DNA of 41,549 nucleotides from DATFPQ01 sp035264765. Its GTDB lineage: Bacteria > Actinomycetota > Actinomycetes > Actinomycetales > Angustibacteraceae. The number at the start of each line of letters is the position of its first letter. The first letter of the stretch is position 1. Positions 32,524 through 40,551 of the stretch are shown here, one piece after another. The notes below the pieces were generated by a model. That model did not search any database and had not been told where the DNA came from. It saw only the letters and a program-made list of their open reading frames with translations. The stretch lies in assembly GCA_035264765.1 (NCBI GenBank), contig DATFPQ010000004.1, positions 1 to 41,549 of the forward strand, given 5' to 3'. A program made the position numbers and the translations under genes.

Positions 32524-35103
32524 CTAGGACAGCATCCGCCGGATCGTGGCCACCTGGTGCTGCAGGACAGCCCTGGACGTGGAGCTGACGCGCGCGTCGT
32601 CGAGCTCGTCCTCAACCTGCCGGATCGCCCGCAGTGCCTCGGCACGCCGACCTGCCTCGGCGTGGCCCTCCGCCCTGTCCAGCTTCGTGGCGAGGCGCGC
32701 ACCGACCGAGCGAGGGATGTCACCCGCGTGCACGTAGCGCCCGACGAGGTCCGCTAGGGCAGCCAGGCTGCCCGGCGCCCAGTACTTCGACCGCGGCACC
32801 TTCGCCCAGTCGAGATCCGAAGCGAGGTAGAAGCTCGTGTACGAGGGCTGGTTGTACGCCGTCTGCTGCCGAGCGACCTCGGCGCGGTACTGGGTGTCGT
32901 GCAGCAGCGTGTACAGCTTGCGGTTCGTCACCTCGGTCGAGGTGAAGATCCGGATCGCGCTGCTGTCTTCGGTGCGCACCAGCAGCTCCTCGCGCCAGTC
33001 CCCGAAGATGTCGGCGACCAGGCTCGGGTTGCCCTTGGTCCCGTTGTTCGCGAGCGTCCCGGTCGCCTCGAGCACGGTTCCGCGCTCCCAGTCCTGGATC
33101 GCCGGCGGCTTGTTGTCCGTCTCAGCGCCACCGATGATCTGGGTGGTCATGTCCGCCGCCCAGCGGATCGACATGTTGGTCCCGGGGCTCTTTGGCGACA
33201 GGCTCTGCCCGGTGGGTGAGTGCAGGCCCATGCTGTCCGAGCCGCTCGGCATGCTCGCCCAAGCCTCCAGGCCACGCGAGCCAGGCACCACGTCGCCGAT
33301 CATGCCTCGGCCAGTGTCCTTGCCGGAGTAGGCGCCGAAGATTGTCGTACCGTCCTCGGCGCGGCGCATGGCCATGCCGTAGGGCGCGGAGGTCGCACCT
33401 TCGTGGACCGTGAAGATCTCCAGCCCGGGACGGTCGGGGTCGATGTCGGTCACGTGGATGGCGTCACCGTGACCGAGCCGAGCTGTATCTCCAGGTGACG
33501 CGCTGCCCGGGGGCAGCTTCCCGGTGGACGAGTACAGCAGGGACCCGTCGTCGTCCAGCGTGGCCGAGCCGTAGACGATCTCCTGCCTACCGTCGCCATC
33601 GACGTCGGCGGCGCTGAGCGAGTGGTCGCCCTGCGTCGTCATGGTGGCCCACTCCGGCGAGGTGCCGTCGCGACCGTGGGGGGTGTCGTTGAAGGGATTG
33701 GTCATGGGCACGTGGCCGCTGTCGGCGAGCCAGCGCCGAGTCAGGCGCTTGCCGTCCCAGCCGTAGGCCGCCACCGTGGCGCGCGTGTAGTACCCGCGAC
33801 CGAAGATGGCTGACGGGTGCGTTCCGTCGAGGTAGGCCACGCCTGAGAGGAAGCGGTCGACCCGGTTGCCGGGCTCGATGCGCGCCATGGCGTAGTCGCC
33901 CCACAGCAGACCGTCGTCACCGCGACCCGGCTGGTAGCGGACCGTCTGCAGCTCCCGTCCCGACTGCGCGTCGAACACCGAGAGGTACTCCGGGCCGTCG
34001 ACGACGAAGCCCTCGAACTTGCGGAGAGCGTTCCTGGCGCTGCGCTCGGGCGCGTACTTGTCGATGAAGTGGTCGGCGAGCTTGCGCGCATCGGCGTCCG
34101 AGAGCGGGTACTGGTACGTCGGCGCGATGCCGAACGCCTGCTCCAGCGTCTTCGGCCAGTGTCCGGCGACGACCTCGGGGTGGGTGCTCCATCCCTTGAA
34201 CATCGCCACGACATGCTCGTAGTAGTCCGCCGCCGACATCCGGTAGTCGTCGGTGTTGGAGTACCCGGCCCTGCGGTCGGCCTTGGGCATGGTGATGTAG
34301 CGTGCCCTGCCCGGACGACCCCGCTCGTAGGACGTCGTCCTCGTGCCCGGCGCCGTCTTCATCATGATCTCGGAGCGGCCGTCGCCGTCGAAGTCGTAGA
34401 CGAGGAACTGCGTGTAGTGGGCTCCGGAGCGAATGTTGACGCCGAGGTCGATCCGGTTGAGCAGGGTGCCGTCGAGCTCGTAGGTGTCCAGGTACGTGTT
34501 ACCCGTGTAGCCGACCTGCGAGACATCCTTGGCGTTCGACGGGTACCACTTGACGACGTACTCCAGCGCTCCGTCACCGTCGACGTCCCCCACGCTCATG
34601 TCGTTCGCGGAGTATGTGTACGTCTCCCCCGCCGGCGTCACTCCGCCGGCTGGCTTCTGCAGGGGGAGGTCGACGTGGTTCTGCGACCAGGGAGTGACCG
34701 TCGCGCCGCGGTCGACCTCAACCCCCTTGACGGTGGCCACGACGCGGTACGTGCTGGTGGCCGTCCCCGCGGTGTCGAGGTAGTTCGTGCTGTCGGTCAC
34801 CGTCGCGATGCGCCGGCCGTCCCGGTAGAGGTTGAAGTCGGTGCCGGTAAGGCCCGTCCGACCGGCGCCGGACGCCTCGCCCCCGAGGAGGCGCCAGCTG
34901 ACGAAGACGCCGCCGTCGGTGACCGCCGCCACAAGGCCGCGATCGAGTTTCTCCAGCTGTGGAACGGGCGAACCCGCCCTGCCCGGGCGGAGCTGGGCAC
35001 CCGCTGCGGGTGTCGCCGCGGCACCCGTCGCCGTCAGGACCACGGCGCCAACGGCCGCGCAGAGCGTGGCGCCCCGGCGCAGTGCCGTGCGGTGCAGACT
35101 CAT
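32524..35103 (-). CDS. Secreted rhamnogalacturonan lyase (PL11) with FIMAH domain
   Basis: An 859-aa extracellular enzyme cutting the rhamnogalacturonan-I backbone by beta-elimination. A Sec signal peptide (1-36) is followed by an N-terminal beta domain (EKLDRGLVAAVTDGGVFVSWRLLG), then the PL11 beta-propeller with calcium-type DxDGDG loops (GDVDGDGALEY, YDFDGDGRSEI, ADVDGDGRQEI) and family motifs (VKWYPSNAKD, SGAHYTQFLVYD, GDWREELLVRTEDS, HDTQYR). Residues about 779-859 are a FIMAH-type helical domain, often at the end of Gram-positive secreted carbohydrate enzymes. ATG 35103 follows GAGAGGA. Two LacI-type operator sites lie upstream. The unsaturated-product hydrolase (GH105) expected to follow is not in the window. 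Confidence 0.92.
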   Translation of the reverse strand: MSLHRTALRRGATLCAAVGAVVLTATGAAATPAAGAQLRPGRAGSPVPQLEKLDRGLVAAVTDGGVFVSWRLLGGEASGAGRTGLTGTDFNLYRDGRRIATVTDSTNYLDTAGTATSTYRVVATVKGVEVDRGATVTPWSQNHVDLPLQKPAGGVTPAGETYTYSANDMSVGDVDGDGALEYVVKWYPSNAKDVSQVGYTGNTYLDTYELDGTLLNRIDLGVNIRSGAHYTQFLVYDFDGDGRSEIMMKTAPGTRTTSYERGRPGRARYITMPKADRRAGYSNTDDYRMSAADYYEHVVAMFKGWSTHPEVVAGHWPKTLEQAFGIAPTYQYPLSDADARKLADHFIDKYAPERSARNALRKFEGFVVDGPEYLSVFDAQSGRELQTVRYQPGRGDDGLLWGDYAMARIEPGNRVDRFLSGVAYLDGTHPSAIFGRGYYTRATVAAYGWDGKRLTRRWLADSGHVPMTNPFNDTPHGRDGTSPEWATMTTQGDHSLSAADVDGDGRQEIVYGSATLDDDGSLLYSSTGKLPPGSASPGDTARLGHGDAIHVTDIDPDRPGLEIFTVHEGATSAPYGMAMRRAEDGTTIFGAYSGKDTGRGMIGDVVPGSRGLEAWASMPSGSDSMGLHSPTGQSLSPKSPGTNMSIRWAADMTTQIIGGAETDNKPPAIQDWERGTVLEATGTLANNGTKGNPSLVADIFGDWREELLVRTEDSSAIRIFTSTEVTNRKLYTLLHDTQYRAEVARQQTAYNQPSYTSFYLASDLDWAKVPRSKYWAPGSLAALADLVGRYVHAGDIPRSVGARLATKLDRAEGHAEAGRRAEALRAIRQVEDELDDARVSSTSRAVLQHQVATIRRMLS

Positions 35104-35132
35104 CGTTGAATCCTCTCGTCACACTGGCGATT

Positions 35133-35146
35133 TTGTAGCGCTTCAA
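35133..35146. promoter_or_regulatory. LacI-type operator in the lyase leader/promoter
   Basis: TTGTAGC/GCTTCAA, one mismatch in 7-bp arms, 30 bp upstream of the lyase ATG. The right arm and central GC are identical to those in the rhaI site. Confidence 0.68.
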
Positions 35147-35292
35147 TGGACCACACGACGGTAACCGCTCTCCACGACCCTGGCAAGGGCGCTCAGGTGA
35201 TCCACATCGCTTGGAGGCCATGGCCTCCACTCGGCGGAAGGCCATCACGGCGGTCGCAGCCCTGCGCGAAGTTCGTTGATGCAGGCGACTTC

Positions 35293-35306
35293 GTGTAGCG
35301 CTTCAA
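35293..35306. promoter_or_regulatory. Second LacI-type operator upstream of the lyase
   Basis: GTGTAGCGCTTCAA shares 13 of 14 bases with the site at 35133-35146 and is centred 160 bp further upstream. It lies between the lyase and the SRPBCC gene, so it most likely serves the lyase, perhaps as a distal site for looping. Confidence 0.6.
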
Positions 35307-35384
35307 GCCCAGGCTGTGAGTCTAGCCGCTCGACGCCTGGGCACGCGCGCACAGGGTGGAAACCGTTGCTAGGCGTGACGCCGC

Positions 35385-35786
35385 TCAGCCGGCGGCTTCC
35401 AGAACCCGCTTCAACCGCGCCAGATCGGCAGCCACCGCGCTCGCGTCGCGCTCGAACTCCTCGTCGCTGACTCCGGGCAGCCGACGGAGCGTGAACACCA
35501 CTTCGCAGCCGTCGCCGTGCACCAGCACCCGCATGGGGTTGTTGAACGTCTGCCCTGTTGGGAGCGTGACGTCGTGGTCCAGAACGCCGAGATCATTCCG
35601 TTCGGCGAAGTCGACGCGGATCCGCCCCATGTCGCTGTCCAGGAACCACTCGCCGTCCACCTCCTCGACGGCGCGGCCGAGGCCGGACGCCCACTGCGGG
35701 ATGTGAGCCGGATCCGATACGTAGTCGTACACGCCGGCGGCGCGCCGGTCGATCCACTCCCCTATGTGCCTGGACCTCGAGGTCAT
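35385..35786 (-). CDS. SRPBCC (START-like) family protein
   Basis: A 133-aa helix-grip protein: SRHIGEWIDRRAAGVYDYV (first strand and helix), DPAHIPQWASGLG, central strands and a long C-terminal helix (SDEEFERDASAVAADLARLKRVLEAA). The family binds hydrophobic ligands or acts as cyclase/ATPase activator; the sequence gives no specific role. ATG 35786 is chosen at the conserved start; GTG 35801 is also possible. Divergent from the atypical Gfo/Idh gene by 78 bp. Confidence 0.8.
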   Translation of the reverse strand: MTSRSRHIGEWIDRRAAGVYDYVSDPAHIPQWASGLGRAVEEVDGEWFLDSDMGRIRVDFAERNDLGVLDHDVTLPTGQTFNNPMRVLVHGDGCEVVFTLRRLPGVSDEEFERDASAVAADLARLKRVLEAAG

Positions 35787-35864
35787 GGAGTCATTCTGCA
35801 CTCGTCGCGTCTGGCGTCCTAGGTGTGTCTGGGTCGCCTGGACTCACGTCGGTATCGTTCCCGC

Positions 35865-36911
35865 GTGACGACATTCGCGGTGATCGGCGGCGGCTGGCGC
35901 ACGCACATGTGGCTCAAGGTGGCGCGTGAGCTTGGCACAGTCCGCTGCGGAGGGGTCGTCGTCCGGACTCCGCGCCCCATGGAAGCACCGGTCTTCCCGA
36001 CGCTGGATGCGTGTCTGCGCGAGGTCCGAGTCGACTTCGTCCTGACGGCTACGCCGCGCGCTGTGACGCCGGGCCTCATTGCTGATGCCGTTGACAGGGG
36101 GCTTCCGGTGCTGGCTGAGACCCCGCCCGCCCCCGATCTCGACGGCCTTCGCAAGCTGTGGTCCGCCGTAGGCGGCTCCGGACTGGTCCAGGTGGCGGAG
36201 CAGTACCCGATGATGCCATCGCACGCCGCCCGCGCGGCCGTGGTCACGAAAGGCTTTATTGGCACGCCGACCCAGGTGCAAGTGTCCTCCACGCAGCAGT
36301 ACCACGCCGTTGCGCTGATCCGTCGTCTACTGGGCGCGGGCCGGGGGGAAGTTTCCGTGCGGGCCACCCGATTCATCTCGCCGCTGGTGAGTCCGCTGAG
36401 CCGCAGCGGCTGGACCGACGACGAGGAGGCGCACCCTACGAGCACGACGATCGCCACCCTGGACTTCGGGAACGGACGCTCCGGCGTGTACGACTTCACG
36501 GAGCAGCAGACCCGCAACCAGCTGCGGTTCCGCCGGCTCACCGTTCGCGGATCAGCGGGTGAGCTGCACGATGACGAGGTCGTGCGCATGACCGGTCCCC
36601 GAACGCTCGTACGCACGCCTCTGGTGCGCCGGCAGACCGGGCACGACCTCGACCTGGTCGGCTACGACACCGAGCACATCTCGCTGGGGTCCGAGGTGCT
36701 GTACCGCAACCCCTACGTCGGCCGGCGCTGGATGGACGAGGAGATCGCGATGGCCACCCTGCTGGAAGGGATGGCGGGCTGGGTCCGGGGTGAGGGTCCG
36801 GGGCCCTACCCGCTTGCCGAGGGGGCGCAGGACCACCAGATCGCGCTGGCCATCGAGGAGTCGGCCGACAGCGATCTCACGGTGGCCACCTCCCGTGAGA
36901 ACTGGACCTGA
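35865..36911 (+). CDS. Atypical Gfo/Idh-family protein lacking the EKP lysine
   Basis: A 348-aa protein of Gfo/Idh layout. The N-terminal Rossmann fold reads TTFAVIGGGWRTHMWLKVA and a C-terminal alpha/beta domain follows. At the catalytic motif it has Glu85-Thr86-Pro87 (LPVLAETPPAP) where active members have Glu-Lys-Pro, so the usual proton-relay lysine is missing. The C-terminal Asp/His motif is also not evident. It may bind NAD(P) without normal dehydrogenase action, or use other residues. GTG 35865 is the likely start (family similarity begins there), without a clear ribosome site. It stands alone, upstream of the isomerase/Gfo/Idh operon. Confidence 0.78.
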   Translation: MTTFAVIGGGWRTHMWLKVARELGTVRCGGVVVRTPRPMEAPVFPTLDACLREVRVDFVLTATPRAVTPGLIADAVDRGLPVLAETPPAPDLDGLRKLWSAVGGSGLVQVAEQYPMMPSHAARAAVVTKGFIGTPTQVQVSSTQQYHAVALIRRLLGAGRGEVSVRATRFISPLVSPLSRSGWTDDEEAHPTSTTIATLDFGNGRSGVYDFTEQQTRNQLRFRRLTVRGSAGELHDDEVVRMTGPRTLVRTPLVRRQTGHDLDLVGYDTEHISLGSEVLYRNPYVGRRWMDEEIAMATLLEGMAGWVRGEGPGPYPLAEGAQDHQIALAIEESADSDLTVATSRENWT

Positions 36912-37153
36912 GCCGTCGGCCGGCAGGCTTCCTCGCCGACCCGTCAGGGCAGCGGACGGTCGAGCCCAGGGGGCCACGGCCCGGTAGTGTCTGCGACAGA
37001 GGCGCTGAGGGCCACTCGAGACGATGACCTGTCAGCTGAGTGCGCTCTGCAAGCGCCCGACCGCACACCGCGTCAGAGGAACGACGTGGCGTGACATGCA
37101 GCGCGGCTGGCTCATTCGGGAATCAATGGCGACCGACGAAAGGAGACAGCGCA
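36912..37153. other. 242-bp intergenic region before the isomerase operon
   Basis: It should hold the promoter of the three-gene operon at 37154-40526. A good ribosome site (AAAGGAGA) ends it. No convincing -35/-10 pair, operator palindrome or hairpin is seen. Confidence 0.4.
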
Positions 37154-37981
37154 ATGTGGACACTCTCCGGATTCGCTGACGAGATCCACGAAGACTTCGC
37201 TACTCAATGCGAGGTCGCCTCCGGACTGGGCCTGAAGTTTCTGGAGATTCGCAGCGCGTGGGGGGTCAACATCCTGGACCTGGACGATGCGCAGCTGGAC
37301 AGGATGAAGCAGACACTGGCCGACTACGGCCTGGCGGTCTCGAGCATCGGCTCCCCGATCGGCAAGATCTTCATCGACGAGGACTTCCCTGAGCACCAGG
37401 ACCGGATGCGGCACGCCGCCGAGGTCGCCAAGCTCCTTGACGCACCCTATATCCGGATCTTCTCGTTCTTCCTGCGCCCCGGCGCCAACCCGGACGACCA
37501 CCGCGACGAGGTGCTACACCGGATGCGCGCGTTGGCCGACATCGGCGAGGAGGCGGACGTCGTCTTGCTTCACGAGAACGAGAAGGAGATCTACGGCGAC
37601 ATCCCTCGTCGCTGCCATGAGATCGTCACCTCCGTCGACTCGCCTCATCTGAAGCTGGCCTGGGATCCGGCGAACTTCGTCCAGGTTGGCGTGCGTCCGT
37701 TCACCGAGGGTTACAGCCTGCTTCGACCGCACGTGGAGTACGTGCAGATCAAGGACGCTCGCGGGGCGGACGGGAGCGTCGTGGTAGCCGGCGCCGGTGA
37801 CGGCGAGGTCGTGGAAACGGTCAGAGCCCTTCGCGAGGACGGCTTCGACGGCTTCTTCTCCCTCGAGCCGCACCTGGCGCTCGCCGGATCACAGGGCGGC
37901 TTCTCGGGCGCCGACCTGTTCACTCAGGCGTGGCGCGCCTTCACTGACATGCTTACTCAGGAAGGGATCTCGTACGCATGA
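37154..37981 (+). CDS. TIM-barrel sugar isomerase/epimerase
   Basis: A 275-aa xylose-isomerase-like barrel. Probable metal ligands: Glu141 (LLHENEKEIYGD), Asp171 (AWDPANF), a later His or Gln, and Glu in FFSLEPHL. The LHENEKEIYGD segment is typical of a large actinobacterial subgroup without firm function. ATG 37154 follows AAAGGAGA by 7 nt; the open frame upstream is not supported. It overlaps the next gene by ATGA. It may isomerise or eliminate from a keto-sugar made by the adjacent dehydrogenase. Confidence 0.85.
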   Translation: MWTLSGFADEIHEDFATQCEVASGLGLKFLEIRSAWGVNILDLDDAQLDRMKQTLADYGLAVSSIGSPIGKIFIDEDFPEHQDRMRHAAEVAKLLDAPYIRIFSFFLRPGANPDDHRDEVLHRMRALADIGEEADVVLLHENEKEIYGDIPRRCHEIVTSVDSPHLKLAWDPANFVQVGVRPFTEGYSLLRPHVEYVQIKDARGADGSVVVAGAGDGEVVETVRALREDGFDGFFSLEPHLALAGSQGGFSGADLFTQAWRAFTDMLTQEGISYA

Positions 37982-39099
37982 GCGCCGTCGCACCAGAGAC
38001 CGGCAAGCCGATGCGGTTCGCCCTCGTGGGTGCCGGCGTCATCGGCACTCATCATGGGCGCGTGATCAGCGAGCTCGACGACCGGATCGAGCTGGTCGCG
38101 GTCGTCGACATACAGCTCGAACGGGCGAAGCAGCTGGCGGCGGAGCACGGCAGCACGGCGTTCTCCTCGTTGCGCGATGCCCTGTCCGAGGTCCAGATCG
38201 ACGCTGTGAGTATCTGCACCCCGACGGGGCGGCACGGCGAGGGCGCGATAGCGGCACTGCAGGCGGGCAAACACGTGATCATCGAGAAACCGGCCGAGGT
38301 GACAGTGGCCAAGACCGACGAGATCATCGCCGCCCAGCGCCAGGCCGGCAAGCTCGTCGCGGTCATCTCACAGCACCGGTTCGACCCGGCCACCGAGGTG
38401 ACCGTCGAGGCCATCCGGCGGGGCGAGCTGGGCCGGCTGACCACCGGGATCGCATCGATCGACTGGTGGCGAGGGCAGGGCTACTACGACTCCGGCGACT
38501 GGCGCGGCACCTGGGCGCTCGATGGCGGAGGCGCGTTGATGAACCAGGGCGTGCACACGGTCGACCTGTTACTGGCCACCATGGGGCGTCCCGTCGAGGT
38601 GTTCGCGTACACCGGGACGCTGGCCCACCAGCGGATCGAGGTGGAGGACGCCGCTGTGGGCGTCGTGCGGTTCGAGAGCGGAGCGCTGGGAGTGCTGCAC
38701 GCCACCACCGCCGCCTACCCCGGGCTCAGCGCTCGGCTCCAGGTGCATGGCGACCGAGGCTCGGTCGTCATCGATAACGACGAGCTGTCCTTCATCCACG
38801 TCACTCGAGCGGGCAGCCAGGCCGAGGAGAAGTCGTACGGGTCGACGTCGACGTCCGTCAACCAGATCGCCGAGTACGCGCAAGCCTCGGCTGCCGCTGT
38901 GGGCGCTGGCAGCAACCCCGGTTCGTTGACCACCGCGAGCCACCGTCGCCAGTACGAGAACTTCCTGGCGGCCGTGAAGGGGAAGGAGGAGCTGCGGGTC
39001 GACCTGGAGACCAACCGACAGTCGATCGCGGTCATCACCGGGGTCTACGAGTCCGCCCGCACGGGCCAGCCCGTCCGTCTGGAGGCGTTCGGACAGTGA
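37978..39099 (+). CDS. Gfo/Idh/MocA-family oxidoreductase
   Basis: A 373-aa dehydrogenase with a full set of motifs: Rossmann FALVGAGVIGTHHG, EKP at 103-105 (HVIIEKPAEVT), and GGALMNQGVHTVDLLLATMG. It is coupled on both sides, by ATGA to the isomerase and by GTGA to the mannitol-dehydrogenase-family gene, so the three proteins are made together. It probably oxidises a sugar, cyclitol or glycoside hydroxyl; the substrate is not deducible. Confidence 0.88.
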   Translation: MSAVAPETGKPMRFALVGAGVIGTHHGRVISELDDRIELVAVVDIQLERAKQLAAEHGSTAFSSLRDALSEVQIDAVSICTPTGRHGEGAIAALQAGKHVIIEKPAEVTVAKTDEIIAAQRQAGKLVAVISQHRFDPATEVTVEAIRRGELGRLTTGIASIDWWRGQGYYDSGDWRGTWALDGGGALMNQGVHTVDLLLATMGRPVEVFAYTGTLAHQRIEVEDAAVGVVRFESGALGVLHATTAAYPGLSARLQVHGDRGSVVIDNDELSFIHVTRAGSQAEEKSYGSTSTSVNQIAEYAQASAAAVGAGSNPGSLTTASHRRQYENFLAAVKGKEELRVDLETNRQSIAVITGVYESARTGQPVRLEAFGQ

Positions 39100-40526
39100 C
39101 GACCACTCCAGGCGCCGAGCAGGCGGCCTCTCCAGCGCCGGGCGAGCTGCCGCGGCTGAGCCGCTCCGGACTGGGCCTACCCGCGGCAGCCCCCGTACGA
39201 CACGTTCACCTCGGCCTCGGCAACTTCCACCGGGCGCATCAGGTCTGGTACACCGCGCATGCCCCCGACGCCTCAGACTGGGGCATCGCGGCGTTCACCG
39301 GCCGTCGACCGGGCGTCGCTGAGCAGCTCGCCTCTCAGGACGGCCTCTACACACTGATCACCCGCAGCGCCGACGGCGACACCTTCGACCTCGTCGACCA
39401 ACTGGTCGCGGTCCATCCCTCGACCAGTCACGAGCAGTTCCTCGACTACCTCCGCCGACGGGAGGTAGCTCTCGTGACCATCACGGTCACCGAGGCCGGC
39501 TACCTACGGGGCGCGGACGGCCATCTCGACCGCGGGCGGGATGCCGTGGCAACCGATGTCGCGGCCCTGCGGGCCGCCTCCGACACGCCGGTGGCAACGC
39601 TGCCGGCGAGACTCGTCGCCGGACTGCTGGCCCGTCGGGCCGTCGACGCCGGTCCGATCACGATCCTGTCCTGCGACAACCTTCCCGAGAACGGAGCGGT
39701 GACTGCAACGGTCGTCAGGGAGCTCGCCCATGAGGTCGACCCGACGTTGCCCGGCTGGATCGACGAGTACGTCGATTTCGCGACTTCGATGGTGGACCGG
39801 ATCACCCCTGCAACCACCGATGAGGACCGCAGGGTCGTCGCGGCGGCTCAAGGCTATGAGGACGCGGCACCCGTGCCCACCGAGCCGTACTCGGAGTGGG
39901 TGATCGCCGGACGGTTTCCCGCCGGGCGACCCCGGTGGGAGGACGCCGGCGCCCGGGTCGTGGACGACGTGACACCGTACGAGCAGCGCAAGCTGTGGCT
40001 GCTCAACGGCGCCCACTCCCTGCTGGCCTATGCGGGCAGCATCCGCGGGCACAGCACCATCGACGAGGCGATCTCCGACCCGAGCTGCCGTGGCTGGGTG
40101 GAACAGTTCTGGGACGAGGCCAGTCCGCATCTGACGCTGCCGGCGGATGCGGTGGCTGAGTACCGCACCGCGCTGCTCGCTCGCTTCACGAACCCCCGAG
40201 TCCGGCACAAGCTGAGCCAGATCGCGCCGGACGGCTCCATCAAGCTTCCGGTGCGGATCCTCCCTGCGCTGCGGGCCGAGCGTGACGCAGGTCGAACGCC
40301 CGTGGGGTGCGCAACTGTCCTCGGCGCTTGGATCCTGCATCTACGTGGACTGGGCGCTCCGGTGCAGGACCCGGGTGCCGAAGCAGCCCGGGCGGCGGCC
40401 GCCGGACCCGACCTGCCCAGCACGGTGCCGTCCGTCCTCGACACGCTCGCAACGGACCTGGGCAGCGATACCGCCCTGGTTGACGCTGTTCTCGAGCAGA
40501 TGGACGCACTCACGCCACCGGGTTGA
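39096..40526 (+). CDS. Mannitol dehydrogenase-family polyol/uronate oxidoreductase
   Basis: A 476-aa long-chain polyol dehydrogenase (mannitol dehydrogenase / fructuronate reductase family). The N-terminal NAD domain has VHLGLGNFHRAHQVWYT and SCDNLPENG; the catalytic motif is Lys299, Asn304, His307 (KLWLLNGAHSLLAY), with the K-x4-N-x2-H spacing of the family. GTG 39096 overlaps the preceding stop (GTGA). Members interconvert D-mannitol and fructose, fructuronate and mannonate, or tagaturonate and altronate. A UxaA-type dehydratase elsewhere in the window would fit the last, but the two are in separate operons. Confidence 0.88.
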   Translation: MTTTPGAEQAASPAPGELPRLSRSGLGLPAAAPVRHVHLGLGNFHRAHQVWYTAHAPDASDWGIAAFTGRRPGVAEQLASQDGLYTLITRSADGDTFDLVDQLVAVHPSTSHEQFLDYLRRREVALVTITVTEAGYLRGADGHLDRGRDAVATDVAALRAASDTPVATLPARLVAGLLARRAVDAGPITILSCDNLPENGAVTATVVRELAHEVDPTLPGWIDEYVDFATSMVDRITPATTDEDRRVVAAAQGYEDAAPVPTEPYSEWVIAGRFPAGRPRWEDAGARVVDDVTPYEQRKLWLLNGAHSLLAYAGSIRGHSTIDEAISDPSCRGWVEQFWDEASPHLTLPADAVAEYRTALLARFTNPRVRHKLSQIAPDGSIKLPVRILPALRAERDAGRTPVGCATVLGAWILHLRGLGAPVQDPGAEAARAAAAGPDLPSTVPSVLDTLATDLGSDTALVDAVLEQMDALTPPG

Positions 40527-40551
40527 GCTCTTCCGGCGGCCACCGAGCGAG

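Noticed and set aside
39096..40526. Calling the mannitol-dehydrogenase-family gene tagaturonate reductase to pair with the UxaA-type dehydratase
   Set aside because: The two genes are about 17 kb apart in different operons and no uronate isomerase is present; motifs do not separate the family's substrates.
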